Shown: positions 42,345 to 55,100 of the stretch, one piece after another
Layout: each line of letters begins with the position of its first letter
Position numbering within the stretch: position 1 is the stretch's first letter
Assembly (NCBI GenBank): GCA_010356995.1
Contig: ML996708.1
Location: forward strand, 62,001 to 126,000
DNA length: 64,000 nucleotides
Direction: 5' to 3'
DNA from: Trichodelitschia bisporula
Lineage: Eukaryota > Ascomycota > Dothideomycetes > Phaeotrichales > Phaeotrichaceae
Made by a program: the position numbers and the translations under genes
The notes under the pieces: model-generated
Told to the model about the DNA's origin: nothing
Databases searched by the model: none
What the model saw: the letters and a program-made list of their open reading frames with translations, nothing else

Positions 42345-45300
42345 GTTCTGGTGTCTTGTTCAGAGAGTCGAAGAGGACTACCGCTTCCGAAAGGTCAATC
42401 TGCCAGGAGAGGGTTCGTTAGAATCAGGGTTCTCTTCAGGTGGCAACGATGAGGGTCCGATTCAGAGTCAACGACGAAAACGACGATGTGCGTTGTCGGT
42501 CGAAGGCAATCAATCGGGTGACCAGTATCGCGCGCTTCGTAACTGGGTCCGCGTACCGTGCAGTGGGAGATGAACAAGTGAATGTCTCCCTCACAGCCGT
42601 TGCCCGAGAAATTGGTATGGAAACGGCAAGTGCGCGACGCAACACCTCGAGTATGCGCTCTTCAGAGATGAACTTCGCGACAACGATGAATGGTATGACG
42701 AGATTTCTTTGGAATTGAATTCGGTGTGCGCGCGATGGCAGCTGCACGACCCGATCGCTCGAAGACTATTGTTGGTATCCACGGACTGCTAATGACCGGC
42801 GACGACAATAGCAGAAAGAACGTGTGGTACGAGATTGGGATTTGCTTGTCGGCTTACACAGAAGAATTCTGTCGAAAGGGAATGGCTTGCACGTCGTAAA
42901 CACGCGCGCGACTACTGAAGTGGAGTCGACAGGACCTCCTGCTCTGGCTGTCGTCGGGTCCGCAAACGTCCTGCGCTTTTGGCAGAGAGAAGCTCTTTTT
43001 CGTTTTCAAAAATCAGCGATTACTGCAGTGAAGCAGTGCTCTCTGAATGCGACGAATTTCGGAAGAGGAGGTTATGTGGGGGGGATGGGAGAATCGGCAG
43101 AGTGGTGGGTGTGGGGGTTGTTTGTGGTTGTCGGAACAGCCAGGCTTTTTGAGGAGGGGGAGCGAGAGAAATTGGAACGGCGGGACTCCCTGGCTATTTA
43201 TCTTCCGTGACTCACCCCATTCACCAGCCGCCGCACGGACCGCCCCTCGCCCCCCCCGCGCCTCCTGAACCCACCCGGTGAATGTGCCAAGCCGACGCTA
43301 ACACTCCCACTAACCAATTGCGGCAGCTTCGAGCCTCTTCGATCGAATCGAACACGCACGCTATTCGACAAAGCTGACAGGGACTCCCTGTGTCTCCCTG
43401 GTCACTCCCTCCCAGGCTGCAACACAACCCATCAACCCGGCAAAGTGCGAACTGGGAACCGTGTCCTTTACGTGTGTGTGTGCGAGAGACGAAGCAAATG
43501 AGGGCAAAAAGCGTAGGGAAGAGGTTGAAGAGAGAGGGCATGAAGAAGGGCTGCGCAAGACGAACGCGACGAAACGGAAGAGTGCGTTCATCTCATTTAT
43601 CTACTGCGCATCTTTTATGTACCGGTATGCTGTACTCAGCCTTGTCTCCCCCGGTCGCATCCATCATCCCCGCTTCTTTATCGCGCCCCCGCCGCCCTGC
43701 TTTTTGGGCCTCAAAACGTGTGTCTCACGTCAGGCCCTCCCTCTGGTCAATTTTGCGCAGGCTCGCAGTGAGCGACTCATCGCGCTTCGCACCACTGGCA
43801 CAGGTTAAATAGTCCCGCCACCCTCTGTCCGTGACTGCTTTTGAAAGGGTACCGTAGCTGCTACGTGAGCTTTGACATGTCCTTTTTTTCAAGGGGCTCG
43901 ACTGCAGCGATGACTGAGGGTCGTTTCGACCGCCTTCAGTGCTTCCTTTCAACCTTTGCCGCGCGCAAACTCAAAGTACGTATGTCAGTGACGACGACAG
44001 CCAACATCAAAATAAAAATTGTGTGATCCGACAGGCCATTTTCGCCTCACAAATGCAAACTACACGTGACGGCGCCACGCAGCGGATTACAGTCGCCGGA
44101 CTGGGGTACCGATGGTTCGATTGCCGACTCGATGGAGTGTCGGTTGAAAGTCACTACCGTGATCTTCACCGCTGAAGGGTTTTCGTTACTTCATCAGCGC
44201 GAGGCTCGGACGGCGTCGCCAACGCTGCAACTTACCGAAGAAGTCACTTTTTGCCCTTTCCGCATAACCGGAGGCAAGATCGGTCATTCCGCAGTCTCCG
44301 CGCCTCGGCAGGCGTCTTCCGATCGCCACGGCATCTGCACTCGGGGGTGCCGTCAAACGCACAGTAACAAACACTGCATGCCAGCATCGTGATTCGACAT
44401 CTCGAACCACACCCCGGTGAACCACTCACCAGCTCCCAAATAGCCCTCCTAAATCCGCCCAATTTGTTGCCATGGCGCTGACAATTGATCGCCGCCAGGT
44501 CCTGGGTTGGCCGCTGGCGGGCACGCGAGTGACAAGCACCCGGCGACTGTAGCCTGCAACCCGGACGTCGGCTTGCAGCGTCAAAACTTGATGGCCGGCA
44601 ATCGGAGTGCATCGAGAGGCTTGGCGGGCAAGCTTGCCTTTCATCGTGCAGCGGCCTTTTTATCCTTTACTGGCGGAGCCGCGGGGCTGGGTGACCCCGC
44701 CATACGTCATCGGAACGTCTTTGCCGTAGCGTGAGGGAGGGATTGGTGCTGTTTACTGTGTGGTACGCTGGAGGCTACCGGGACTGGTACGCAACGTTCC
44801 AACGTAGTGTCTTTGTAGTTGGGCTCCGCTCAGGTTGTACCATCGTACCTCCGCGATATTTGTCCCCTCAATGCAGCCGAGTACGCGGTGGAAGGAAAGT
44901 GTCATACATAGCCCCCTCTATACTGCAGGGCCTACAGGTCAACGATGCCTATACGGCCCCAACAACGGATAGAGGTATACAAACTCGGTCTGGGGATGCA
45001 TCTTAATGCTGGGACTACACCTAACAAGTCCATTATATATCTTTGCGTTGTTGCAAGCTGATATCCTTTCCCGGGCTCAGAGTGTATGACCCTTTCCTTC
45101 CAACAGCGTGCGGGTTAGGGTTTCCCTTGAGGCTTTGGCCCCGATCGCGGTACCTCCTGGTACCTGGACGATACATCAACTACGGTACCGTACAGAGGTA
45201 CATACTGGATGATGCATCATTGACGGTACAGCGGTACTACGTACTGGGTGGTTCATGAATCACACTACACAGTCACTGGCCAACCGAACGCCGTATCCCA

Positions 45301-45405
45301 CTCAGATCAAAGACCGTACCAACGTACCAATATGTGTAAATCTCTCAACACGGCACAGTAAACCATGACTCAAAGATAAGAGAAGTTTAACTTACGGAGT
45401 CCGTG

Positions 45406-45485
45406 AAGGGCCAGCCATCGCAAGGGTCCAGCCTACGATGAGTCCGACGTCGGTAAGGGTCCAGCCGACGATGTCGGACGTCGGC
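45406..45485. repeat. Degenerate direct repeats of about 32 bp
   Basis: AAGGGTCCAGCC(T/G)ACGATG followed by a GTCCGACGTCGG-like half occurs at 45422-45453 and 45455-45485, with a shorter related copy (AAGGGCCAGCCATCGC) at 45406. The TCCGACGTCGG core is itself palindromic. Confidence 0.65.
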
Positions 45486-45567
45486 AAACGTTCCGCCTAC
45501 GTGATACAGCAGCCTTTGCAAAGTACATAAACCCCCATCCCCTCCCCCCTCTCTCCCTTTCTCTTCC

Positions 45568-45768
45568 TCACGGCGTGTGCGTGAAAATGTGCGGGCGTCT
45601 GAAGGGCGGTGGACTGTCAGTCCTTCCAGGGGGTTGGTGTGCCAGTGTGAGTATCGACGCTGTTCGAACAGAACACCGTCTACACTTTCACGGGAACACC
45701 AACCCCCTGGAAGGACTGTCGGTCTTCCGCCCTTCAGATGCCAGCGCACCTTCACGCCCACGCCATGA
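45568..45768. repeat. About 200-bp near-perfect hairpin (inverted repeat)
   Basis: Two arms of about 98 and 103 bp meet at TGTTCGAACA (45661-45670). The outer ends match (TCACGGCGTG against TCATGGCGTG) and a central block of 27 bp (starting CAGTCCTTCCAG) is identical in both arms; overall about 80% by eye, with differences mostly substitutions and one 5-bp gap near the centre. No transposase frame or clear target duplication. It may be a foldback/MITE-type element or a source of hairpin RNA. Confidence 0.75.
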
Positions 45769-46420
45769 CACATTGTGAGTTTGTTCCCTTTGCAAGTCGG
45801 AGAACGGGGGCTCCACTAACGGCTTGAGCATCGACCTTCACGCCTTCGAGACGCTGCCCGGTTTGACACTTACATCTCGATGCGAACAGGGGAAGGTGCG
45901 TTGTGATTTCAGGAAGGAACATACTTACTGGAGAAAGAGTCTTATGGCAAGATTCAAAGGAACTTCAGTGTGAGTTTGAAAGGAGGATACGTGGCAAACA
46001 TTGCGCTTAGACACGAATGGGTTCGCTGCTGATCTTTCTTGTTCTCCGTCTTTTTACGTACCTTCAACATGCCCTCGTTGTTCTGCACACGTACGATGGT
46101 GATGCTCCCATTACACCCCTCGGCACCATGCAACGGATATGGCGCCTATGATACTGACAGCACAACAGGGTGGCTTCCGGCGACCAAGACCCGAGTTTAC
46201 ACGCGAGAGAGTCAAAGCTAGAGGCATATCCGTCGCCGGAGGAACAACAAATCGAGTTGTGGAACCGCCCCGTTTATAAAATAGATTGTCAGAGGAGCAG
46301 CACCCAACCGGACACCGACAATGCCGCAGTGTGACTCTGATCCTCACACTCTTTACCTGGAGTTTTGTCTATCTCGTCAGTCCAGAGGATCTGATCCCAT
46401 CGATCTGATATCCTGGACGT

Positions 46421-46448
46421 CAGATCAATTGGACCAGATCAATTGGAC
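46421..46448. repeat. Perfect 14-bp direct repeat
   Basis: CAGATCAATTGGAC occurs twice in tandem, in non-coding DNA; related GATCTGAT/GATC words lie just upstream. Confidence 0.8.
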
Positions 46449-48085
46449 AGACGAGACAGAAAAAAACTTCATGCGAACATTGAAAGAAATGGATCGCACA
46501 TCGACCAGATCTGAACCGGGTACCGCCCAGCTACTCCCTCAGCCATCCGGAAGTTGAACTCTGGCCCCGAAAATGAACCACTGATTTCCAGTAGATTCTT
46601 CCAAAGAGTTTGATTATGATAGGCTTGATGACGACCAGTTTGAACTGACAGCGAGAGCAAGTCGTCGAAGTACCACCAGGAACCGACCACTCCATCCGGG
46701 ACGTTGAAGCATTACCAGTCGTGTGCCGCCGTAAAGCATGGAACTGACCGTTGCGCTCCAGCCGTTCCTCCTGTCCATTATTCCTTGGGTTCAGTTTGCC
46801 TCGCAACAGCACGTCGAGGCGTAATCTCGTAGCGCTTCCTTGTTACTGGAGTATCCATTATTCCATAGAGGCAAAATCAGTTCCGAACTGCCACCTCCAT
46901 TCTCCGGGCAAGATTCGAGAGGTTTACAGCTACTTTTTATCTGCTCACATTTAGCCCTTGGATACCTCGACTTGTGCATTCTGGATAAGCGTTGTCCGAT
47001 TAGGACAGCTGTTGGCTGGAGCTGGGACGCGAAATGGAAACGGCTACACAAATAACCTAAAGATCATCGGCCTGATCTTCTGCCAGGTGAGGATTTGGTT
47101 CAGGGCATCGAGCGCCCTCCCGCAGACAATGATATGCGGACCGTAGTCTGGAAATGGCTCCATCGGAATACCGTGTAGGATCTTGCGTGTCTAACACTCT
47201 TGACATCAGCATCTCTCTACTAACGATGGAAGCTCAACGCACCTTTCCGCACCGCGCTTCCCATCGCCCCAAGCAGCCGGTTTAGCACTTTTGAATCAGG
47301 CCCTCCAACATCAGAACCAATCCACCCCACCAACCGAAAGCCAAAATCACCCAGCGTGCGAAACAGCAAACGTCGTACGGTTATCTCGGGTCTCCCCGCC
47401 AGCTGAAAGATCCCGGCATCGTTCAGCTGCCCGTGCACCTCCCCTCCCGCAGCGATCATCAGGGCCCAACGTCACCCTAGACGACGTCAACCCTTCCCCA
47501 TTTCCCTTCCACTTCTACACCAGCATCCTCACAACCCTCTCCAAACCATCGGGCCTCAACCCCTCCTCATCCAGCTCTACCCTCCATCTTCGCATCAAAA
47601 CCCCTCACTTCTCACTCAACACATGCAACATCTCAGCCCCCCCCCCCCTCCATGCACGCCCCCCGTCATAGGTCAAGTGCGCAACGCCGCACCCCAGACG
47701 GGCCTCATCGTTCACGCCGCACCGTGAGGCTGAAGGCTGAACCTTACCGTACACCGCGCTTTCCTCCGTCGTCGCACACGCTACACGACCCTTCTGCGCG
47801 CTAGAATGGCGCTGTGCGAGGCCAAAGGCTGGGCGGAAATTTTCTAACTAGCCTGCAAAAGAATAGTACCCGGCTTTTGATGAGGTCTTTGCTGGGTACG
47901 AGGCAGAGATTATTGAGTGGGGCGGCTATGATTTTTGGGTACCCCGCCGCGGGGCGCAGGTCCAGACCCTCTGCCGCTGCGATGCCCCGCTGAAGGCTGA
48001 AGCTGAATGAGCGGCTGAGGGGCACGTTGCCGGATTTGGCTTTCAGCGCAGTGGGGTCGGGATGGATGGGAGATGCACTATGGGG

Positions 48086-48092
48086 TATATAT
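48086..48092 (+). promoter_or_regulatory. TATA box of the second DUF2235 gene
   Basis: TATATAT 87 bp upstream of the ATG at 48179, in a GGGGTATATATGC context; position suits a core promoter. Confidence 0.55.
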
Positions 48093-48178
48093 GCTGACGA
48101 TGAGGGTGGGGCTGGATTTGGGTTTGGAAGTGCAAAGCTGCTATCATCGCCATCTTAAGTAGTTTTGAAGTTCACAAT

Positions 48179-49763
48179 ATGGGTTCCATTAGCAAGAAGA
48201 AGCTTATTGTGTGTTGTGATGGTAGGTGGATGCCTTTCTTCTACTATTGTTAAAGCTTCAGCGATTGCGATGCTACAATTTCGGCTTTTACGGTGACGAA
48301 AGCTAACGTCCCTAGGCACATGGATGAACGCGACAGGCAGCCCGTCGGCGAAAGACATATACGATCGGCCCACAGACCCAATCCTCCAAACCCCCAGCAA
48401 CGTAACGCGCATCTGCCGCTCGCTCACAAAATCCGACGACGACGGCATCGAGCAAATCACCTTCTACCAAAGCGGCGTCGGGTCAGGCAACATCGTCAAC
48501 TCCGCCGAAGGCGGGCTCGTCGGACAAGGAATCTCAGAAAACATCCGGGCCGCCTACCTATTCATAGCTGCAAACTACAATCAGCAGGCAAACGACGAGC
48601 TTTACCTCGTCGGCTTCAGCCGCGGCTCCTTCACGGTTCGCAGCATCGCCGCCTTCATCAGTGACGTCGGGCTCCTCACCCCGGCTGGCATGGTGCACTT
48701 CTACCCCATCTTCCAGGACTGGGAGAACCAGATCATGCCAGGCTACAAGACCAACTTCCCTAGCCGCCCGTTCCCCCCCGCGCCCGGCAAGTCTGCGCGC
48801 CCGAATCTCTTCTCCGAGAAGGCGGCGTACGTCGCCGAGCTCCACCGCCTCGGGTTCACAACTCGGGATGTCAAGATCAAGGTCGTCGCCTGCTTCGACA
48901 CAGTCGGTAGCCTGGGTATCCCGCGGATCGGCCCGTTCAGTACCGAGCACGCGGTACGGGGGATGGACTACGCGTTCGTGGACACGGAGCTCCCGCCCGC
49001 GGTCGAGCACGCGATCCACGCGCTCGCGCTTGACGAAAAGCGCAAGCCCTTCGCACCCACGATGTGGAAGCTGCCCAACCCCCTCCCGGGGCAGTCCCTC
49101 CTCCAGGTTTGGTTCCCGGGCGCGCATAGCGATGTCGGCGGAAGCTACCCTGATACGCGAAGCGCGGATCTGACGCTCGCGTGGATGGTCTCGCAGCTGG
49201 AGCGGTTCCTGAGCTTCGATGAGAAGGTGTTGCAGATGCAGTACCAGTTGCCCGCGAAAGATAAAGACCCGCGGCCGTGGGGATGCGGTACGCCCTCTCT
49301 GCCCCCATATTAACCCAAGCTAATCCCCTTCCCAGGGCCGATCCACAACTCGTCAAACCCCACATATTGGGCGTTCGGCACGGATCCCCGCACGCCGCTC
49401 GACTACAACGAGTACGATCACACCACGGGCAAGGAATACCAGCCGGAGATCCCGCTGATCGAGACACATGAGTATGCGCATGCCTCGTTGCGCATCCGCC
49501 AGGGTGTGCCGGGGAAGGACATCGAGGACTCTGGCCCGTACCGGCCGGGTTCACTGTCGGGATGGAAGTTGCAAGGAGCGGCTGCTGCGCCGCTGCCCTC
49601 GGGTGCCACACTGACGCAGGTGCAGGAAGCACAGCGGAATATCTGTTGGGTGAAGGGCGAGAAGAAGTTGAAGGAGGCGGTGTTGGAGGAGACGGAGTGG
49701 AAGTTGCTCCAGCTGGTGGAGCCGGGGTGCGAGGTGAAGTTTTGCTGTGTAGTGCCGAAGTGA
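48179..49763 (+). CDS. DUF2235 (Tle1-like) alpha/beta hydrolase
   Basis: A 480-residue serine hydrolase of the DUF2235 family without N-terminal extension. Exons 48179-48221, 48316-49287 and 49336-49763; introns of 94 and 48 bp, the second with CTAATC branch. The protein opens MGSISKKKLIVCCDG|TWMNATG, with the Asp-Gly-Thr of the family. Motifs: PSNVTRICRSL, YQSGVGSGNIVNSAEGG, nucleophile elbow GFSRGSFTVRS near 115, acid segment VACFDTVGSLGIPRIG, His motif WFPGAHSDVGGSYPD, and C-terminal HEYAHASLRIRQG. It is a paralogue of the 17385-19299 gene: the first intron falls at the same Asp-Gly|Thr-Trp place and phase in both, whereas later introns differ. Lipase/esterase activity is the family expectation; no signal peptide, so intracellular. 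Ends two residues after CCVV with PK. Confidence 0.9.
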
Positions 49764-51232
49764 GTGTTACCGATTACTGTAGTTTCTGGAGGAAGTTAAG
49801 AACATCTGCAGGCATGGCGTGAAGTCTGCGCTTGGGTGGGGACTGGATAGGGTTAAGAGGGGGGCGTGGTGACAATTAATGAACCCTACCACCATTCTTC
49901 AGGGTGGTCTTGTGCTGTTCCTCTTTCTCGCCATTACGCCGTCTTTTACTGTTGTAGCGAGATTCCGTAGTATCTTTCGAGACGGGTAGTAGGGCCACCG
50001 AATGTCGGCGCCAGGCGTCTTGCTTTACGGCATCTGATAGCGGTACCGTTATGTACAGGTAACTAGTGGAATTTCTTCACATTGCTGGTATGACAACTGC
50101 GTGATCAGCCAAGTTGCAACCGTCGGCTCACGTGTGCTGTAACGGAAGCATAGGCGTGACGCACGTATCCTCTGCAGCGTGAAGTGGAAGATTGTGAAAA
50201 AAAAAGATGAAGAGAGGAAGTGGAGAGGGAGAGAGGCGATTCCAGGCTAAATACCAGCGTTGGTTCCTGTGTCTTTCCTCCGATATGCACCTTCCTCCCG
50301 TCATACGCACCTTCCGTCGTGTGTGCCTTCCCCATTACCATTTTCTTTCCCAAGACTAACCTACTCCTTCCCAGGACTTACCTACTCCTTCCTAACGGTC
50401 CATATGTTGCCTTGGTGCCATACTTGCCTTAGGTCTCTGCGTTACAGCAATCGTCCGTACCCCGGAAAGTATCATATGACGGGGGCGAGGTGGAGTTGCC
50501 CACCTCTTAGGAACGTTCAGGCATCACCAGAGATCAGTAAGCGAGTAGGCCGCCGTACACATGCGGAGACACTTCAGCTCATGCTCCAAAGGTAACGGTA
50601 CCCGGTATCGGCTACCACACGTCAGGGCTGAATCATCAGCCTCACCACGCCAACCCCTCCTTCCAGATTCGGCGCTGAGTCACCAGCTGAAAGAGCACGC
50701 CTCATCGCAAGCACACACATCTCGAGCAACATCAACTCAATCAATTGCCCACCGCATGCCCACCTCCTCCTAGACAGCAAGCGTACACACAAAATCCCGT
50801 CATGCTACAGTAGAATCGACCTGGGGTCCACTCATAGTGTCGTCTGCTAAGACCGCACCCTAACCGACGATTAGCGCTTCCATCACCGCAACCACACTGG
50901 CCCAAAAATAAGACTGCAAGCGCGTGCCTGCAAGACCTCCCACATGACGAAAAGCACAAAGTGTACAGGACGTAACACGAGTAGCCAATACCAGCTGATC
51001 TAACTACTGTTCCACAACAAGCTGACAAAACAGCCCTGCCCGCCGTGGCCGCAGCCAGAGAGACACGCCCAAACGCCGCTATGCCCGTACGCTAAACCGC
51101 CAACCCGTTCGCAGAATACCCACGAAATGGCAAGAAGCTGTAGTAGGAAAAAGATCCGTCATCGGCCGTCAACTCGGTGACGTCATTTCAGTCGTGTGGC
51201 AATGAGCATTACTCGACAGAGGAGTCTTGTGC
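49764..51232. other. Intergenic region between convergent DUF2235 and kapC genes
   Basis: 1.47 kb with two 3' ends. Between 50270 and 50400 a CCTTCC/TACTCCTTCC word recurs several times, giving weak tandem character. No gene or RNA seen. Confidence 0.5.
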
Positions 51233-52161
51233 TCAGGATGTCAGCACGCGGGAGGACGGAAAAGGTGGGTACGGTATAGACGTACTGTCCGTCTCTGACT
51301 TCGAGCCCGCGTACAATGCTGCAGCCTGCAGGCCAGGCATCACGTCGGTGGCCTTCTCCGCGGCGGCAGCAGCAGCTACAGCCTGCAGCTGGTTGACGTC
51401 GTTCGAGGTCATCTGCGCAGGCGGGGCAGGTTGCTGGTGCGCATTCGGCGGGCGCGAAAGGTCGATGGACTCGGGAGGCGGGGGAAGCTCGGTGTGCGAC
51501 TCGAGAAGGCGGCCCTGGAGAGTAATGATATACTCGCGAAGCTGGTAGTTTTCTTTCTGAATCGTTTCGTAGTTGTTGAGGAGCACCTGGTACTCCTTGA
51601 CCTGGTCCTTCAATGATTGGATGTACTGCTCTTTGCGTTGACGAAAGGCACGCTACGCGGCGGGACAAGGTTAGCTAGTGCCGATGCGGTGCGCCGGAGC
51701 GGCAAGGCGCATTGCGATGCGACGTACCTGAGCCGCGCGGTTCTGTGCCGCACGCTTCGAGGTCGAGAGCTCGCGCCGACCCTTGCGCGACTCGGGCGTA
51801 TGGTCTTCCATGCCGGAGTCCGTCACACCCATCTGGTAACCACCGCCCGCAATGGCCGGGTCGATCTGGTGGTCATGGTGGGTAGGAGGCGAGTGGTGCA
51901 TGTCGTGCGCGGTGGGGGAGATGGAGGCAGAAGGCGAGGGCTGGCCGGCCTGGATGGCCTGGAGGTGATCTCTGAGACCTGGAGGACGGAGCCAGAGTGT
52001 AAGTTGCGCGATGCGCAAGAGCGGAACGGCGGAGGAGGGAGAGGAGTGTAGAGGGTAGAGGTGGGTACATGGGGATAAGGCTATTACTAACTCATTATGT
52101 CTGTTTCCTTGGGAGGAAGAGATGCGTCAGCAAGTTCCGCGGCAGATATGTTTTCGAACAT
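51233..52161 (-). CDS. kapC: bZIP transcription factor, KapC-type
   Basis: A 246-residue bZIP protein resembling Aspergillus KapC, a fungal Yap-group regulator. Exons 52161-52092, 51978-51728 and 51652-51233; introns of 113 and 75 bp, longer than others here. ATG 52161 follows an in-frame stop, giving the head MFENISAAELADASL. The middle is Pro/His-rich (HDMHHSPPTHHDH, IDPAIAGG). The basic region spans the second splice site: RRELSTSKRAAQNRAAQ|RAFRQRKEQYI, with the fungal signature N-x2-AQ-x2-FR. The zipper follows with heptad Leu/Val/Tyr (SLKDQVKEYQVLLNNY, ENYQLREYIITLQGRLLES). The tail carries an Ala run (QAVAAAAAAEKATD). Binds DNA as a dimer in the nucleus; targets unknown here. No Cys-rich redox domains as in Yap1. 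Confidence 0.9.
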
Positions 52162-55100
52162 CCACAGCTCGGCATTGGCTTACCTCACGCGACGTCTGCA
52201 TGATCTTGGGTTCAGACGCGGCCTCTCTGCCGCATAAGACGGGTTTCCGGGCGAAGAGAGGGTGCGCAATCTCTCTGCCGGGCCAATTGCGCGTAGACGC
52301 GAGCTCAGATCTAGTTGTGGGAGGAGGGAAGCATTAGAAGAGTGCGGGGGAAGCTGAAAGATAGTCCAACGCGGGGGGACGAAGGTAAACGATCAAATGC
52401 GCCAAATGGCGCGAGCAATGGCTTCTTTCGTGCACCGGCATCCCCACCCTTGACCGAATGAGGCGTGCAAGACACCAGGCGATTGGAACGGTTGGAGAGA
52501 AGGAAAGGGAGGCATTGATGGACGTACATTGATCTCTCTGCTTAGTGAGGAGGGGCTGCTGCGGGAGCTCGGGGATGGTTGGAGGGGGATGACAAAGATG
52601 GTTTGATGACTACGCAGATTTCTTAGGGGCTGTCGGGGTGCGCACGTCTTACATACGTGGACGGAGAGGGCGAGGCATAAGCCGCGCTTACTCATCGTCA
52701 CCCAATGGCCGAAGGCGTTGCCGTCACTGCGGAGCCGGAATAACAAGCGTGCCGAGCTGCCGACGGGTGCCGATCGCCAAGAGCAGGGATAAAAGGCCAC
52801 TGGGCCAAGACCTGCATGCTTACCACAGCAGTATCCTAACAACCACAGGCGGAATGCACTATCCCCGTGGGCCGCCGTTCGTGAGATCACGTAATGCAAT
52901 GTTATGGAACCATTCCCATGGCTCCTGGGAAATGATATATTGATCAGACTCTTCTCACTTCTGACCAGCGATAAGTAGGCGATGGTACGTCGCCTGGTTG
53001 GCCCCCCGGACTGCTCTCTGTCTGACTGACGAACCATCGACCCGATCCGAGTCCGGGATGCCATATCCTAGCCTATCCGATGTCGTGCTATGGTGAAAGG
53101 TACCACTGACCACATCCGCTCCGCCCACAACACCATCCACGGTGCCCACTCTACGAGGCCGTATATATGCGCAATCGAATCCACGCAGACGCCAGACTTG
53201 CTGGGAGAAGGTGATTGGAGCAGGAAACGTGGTGTCCGTGGAGGACGATTTGTCAGCCTCGGACGGGAATTACGTGGCTGGGGAGCGGATGGGTGTGGAG
53301 AACGGGAATCGGAGGCGGAACGTCCTGGGGGTGCGAGGCGGACGCTAACACGGCTAGATGCTAGAGCCCGCCGTGGAGATAGGGCTCTAAATGCGAGCCG
53401 AGGATTATTAAACGGCACGCCTCGTGGCAGCGGACAAAACATCTCCGGTGGGTGTTGGCGGTACCAGGTATGGTGGGTTAGGTGGCATGGGGCGCTATGA
53501 TTCGGCTGCTCGAGACCGGTGAGGCGACGAGAGCGCTTCATGGCAAGAGTGTCCGATTGAGAAGTCGGCTGTTACTTCTAGCTCAACTGACTGATGGCAG
53601 CTCTAAGCAATTGATCACCCCTCTCGTTGTCGAAGAGAGTACGATCTCCTTAGCTGTCATGACAATCACTCTGACCAGATTGGACAGTATCCCATTCCTA
53701 TCGGGCCTTTGGTGCGGCAGTCTCTCCGCTGCCGCATCCTTGCGACAAGAGATGGCAGCCAGACTCGTCCGTGCCGATCAGACTCCGGGGCGGAGATACC
53801 GCCGTCGGAAGGTTATGCAGCCTCGCGTAACACCGACGCAGTTTGATCCTAGATGCGCAACGGAGTGCGCTCCGATCCTGAGGAACGAGGGTCCCTCGAA
53901 GCTCCTGCTGCCCATTTTGATTCTGTGGGACCTCTTTACGACCTCCGCCAGCAAGCACTAAGGATGCTCTGTCAGTCCGTACGAACCGACTACCCTCCCT
54001 CATCTGACATCTCTGCCCGGCCCTCCGGCGTGTGTGTAGAGACCCCTAGGACAACCTCCGGAACATCCGAAAGCTGATCGACGCAGTCAACCATGCGCCC
54101 CGTTTCCATACGATGGCACCGATTGCTTTACTTGACGTCCACGGCACCTTCTCGCTTCACCATGCGCTTTGGTCCCGGTATTGGAAAACCTGTGATCGAG
54201 AATGAGGGCTCAAACTCCACGTTCCGGGGCCTAGGAGAGGGTTGTTGATCCGTTTCCCTGCGAAGAGGCAGAAGACATCGAGTATGCTTGGGCACGCCAA
54301 AAGCCTACTTCCAAACTTTGGAAGTAACGCTTCCAATCCGCTTGCCACCCTGGTCTCTAGGCCTTGCTCGTGCAATCATGGGATACCTGCCCTGGAACCC
54401 ACACGAGATACACTGGGACATGATTTCTAGGATGCTGGAAAGCCACTAAGGACGAATGCCGCCGACCCACTAGCTCCCCTGGGGAAATACTAGACGGTCG
54501 TGGAAAGCTTGCCACCTTCCTTGCCGCGAGGCCTGAAGCCTGTCACTAAGCCCGTCGTCAGCAAAGTATCCATGAAGCGCAGCGAAGCCTAAACTCACGA
54601 ACAGAACCATCACACTCCAATGAGAACGCAACTCTCCACCGTAGTGCATCACTAGATCGCTCTGCAAGTGCCGTGCCAAAAAGCGCAGGCGCCAGACCTG
54701 AAGGCAGCAGTTCCCGCCCACTCACTCAGCAGGCATCACCAGCGCACTCACCCCTAGCAGGCATCCAAACCCACTTCCTCCACTTTCCTCGCCTTCCTTA
54801 TTGACAGCCAAACAGGACAGCCCCGATCCAACCGTCCTGCAACCGCATCCACTGCCGTCTTCTGCGTGGCGATGCCGCGATGCCGCACTGCCGCCTCCGC
54901 CCGCTCAGTCATCCCGCACCATGTATGCACGAGACCAACTCGAGCATCGCATACGAGCTCGACAACGTAGTTTCATGCACAGCCCAGTCGCCCGGTAAGA
55001 GGGAAATCCAACGTGGAGCGCACCGTCAAGGTCCGGAGTGCCAGGGGGAATAGATAGCCAGATAGCCACACCTCACAGTAGCAGTCGCTTGATAAATCCA

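Larger units (their letters stand above)
42345..48178. other. Gene-poor 5.8-kb stretch
   Basis: The longest stretch without a gene I can support, between the TBP start and the second DUF2235 gene. It holds GTAC-rich DNA (44750-45345), direct repeats (45406-45485), a 200-bp hairpin (45568-45768), a 14-bp direct repeat (46421-46448), a C10 run near 47639 and the TATA box at 48086. Short frames are present on both strands, including a 79-codon minus-strand one at 47459-47220, without family resemblance. Confidence 0.55.

Noticed and set aside
45387-45778. Protein-coding frames on both strands over the hairpin
   Set aside because: They are symmetric consequences of the inverted repeat and mirror each other (PSRGLVC-type words on both strands).
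17385-49763. Bacterial-type VI secretion or toxin-immunity system around the DUF2235 genes
   Set aside because: Only the hydrolase family is shared with such systems; the genes have fungal introns and no partner genes nearby.
52393-53064. 223-codon minus-strand frame upstream of kapC
   Set aside because: No family resemblance and it overlaps the kapC promoter/leader; no ATG start in good position.
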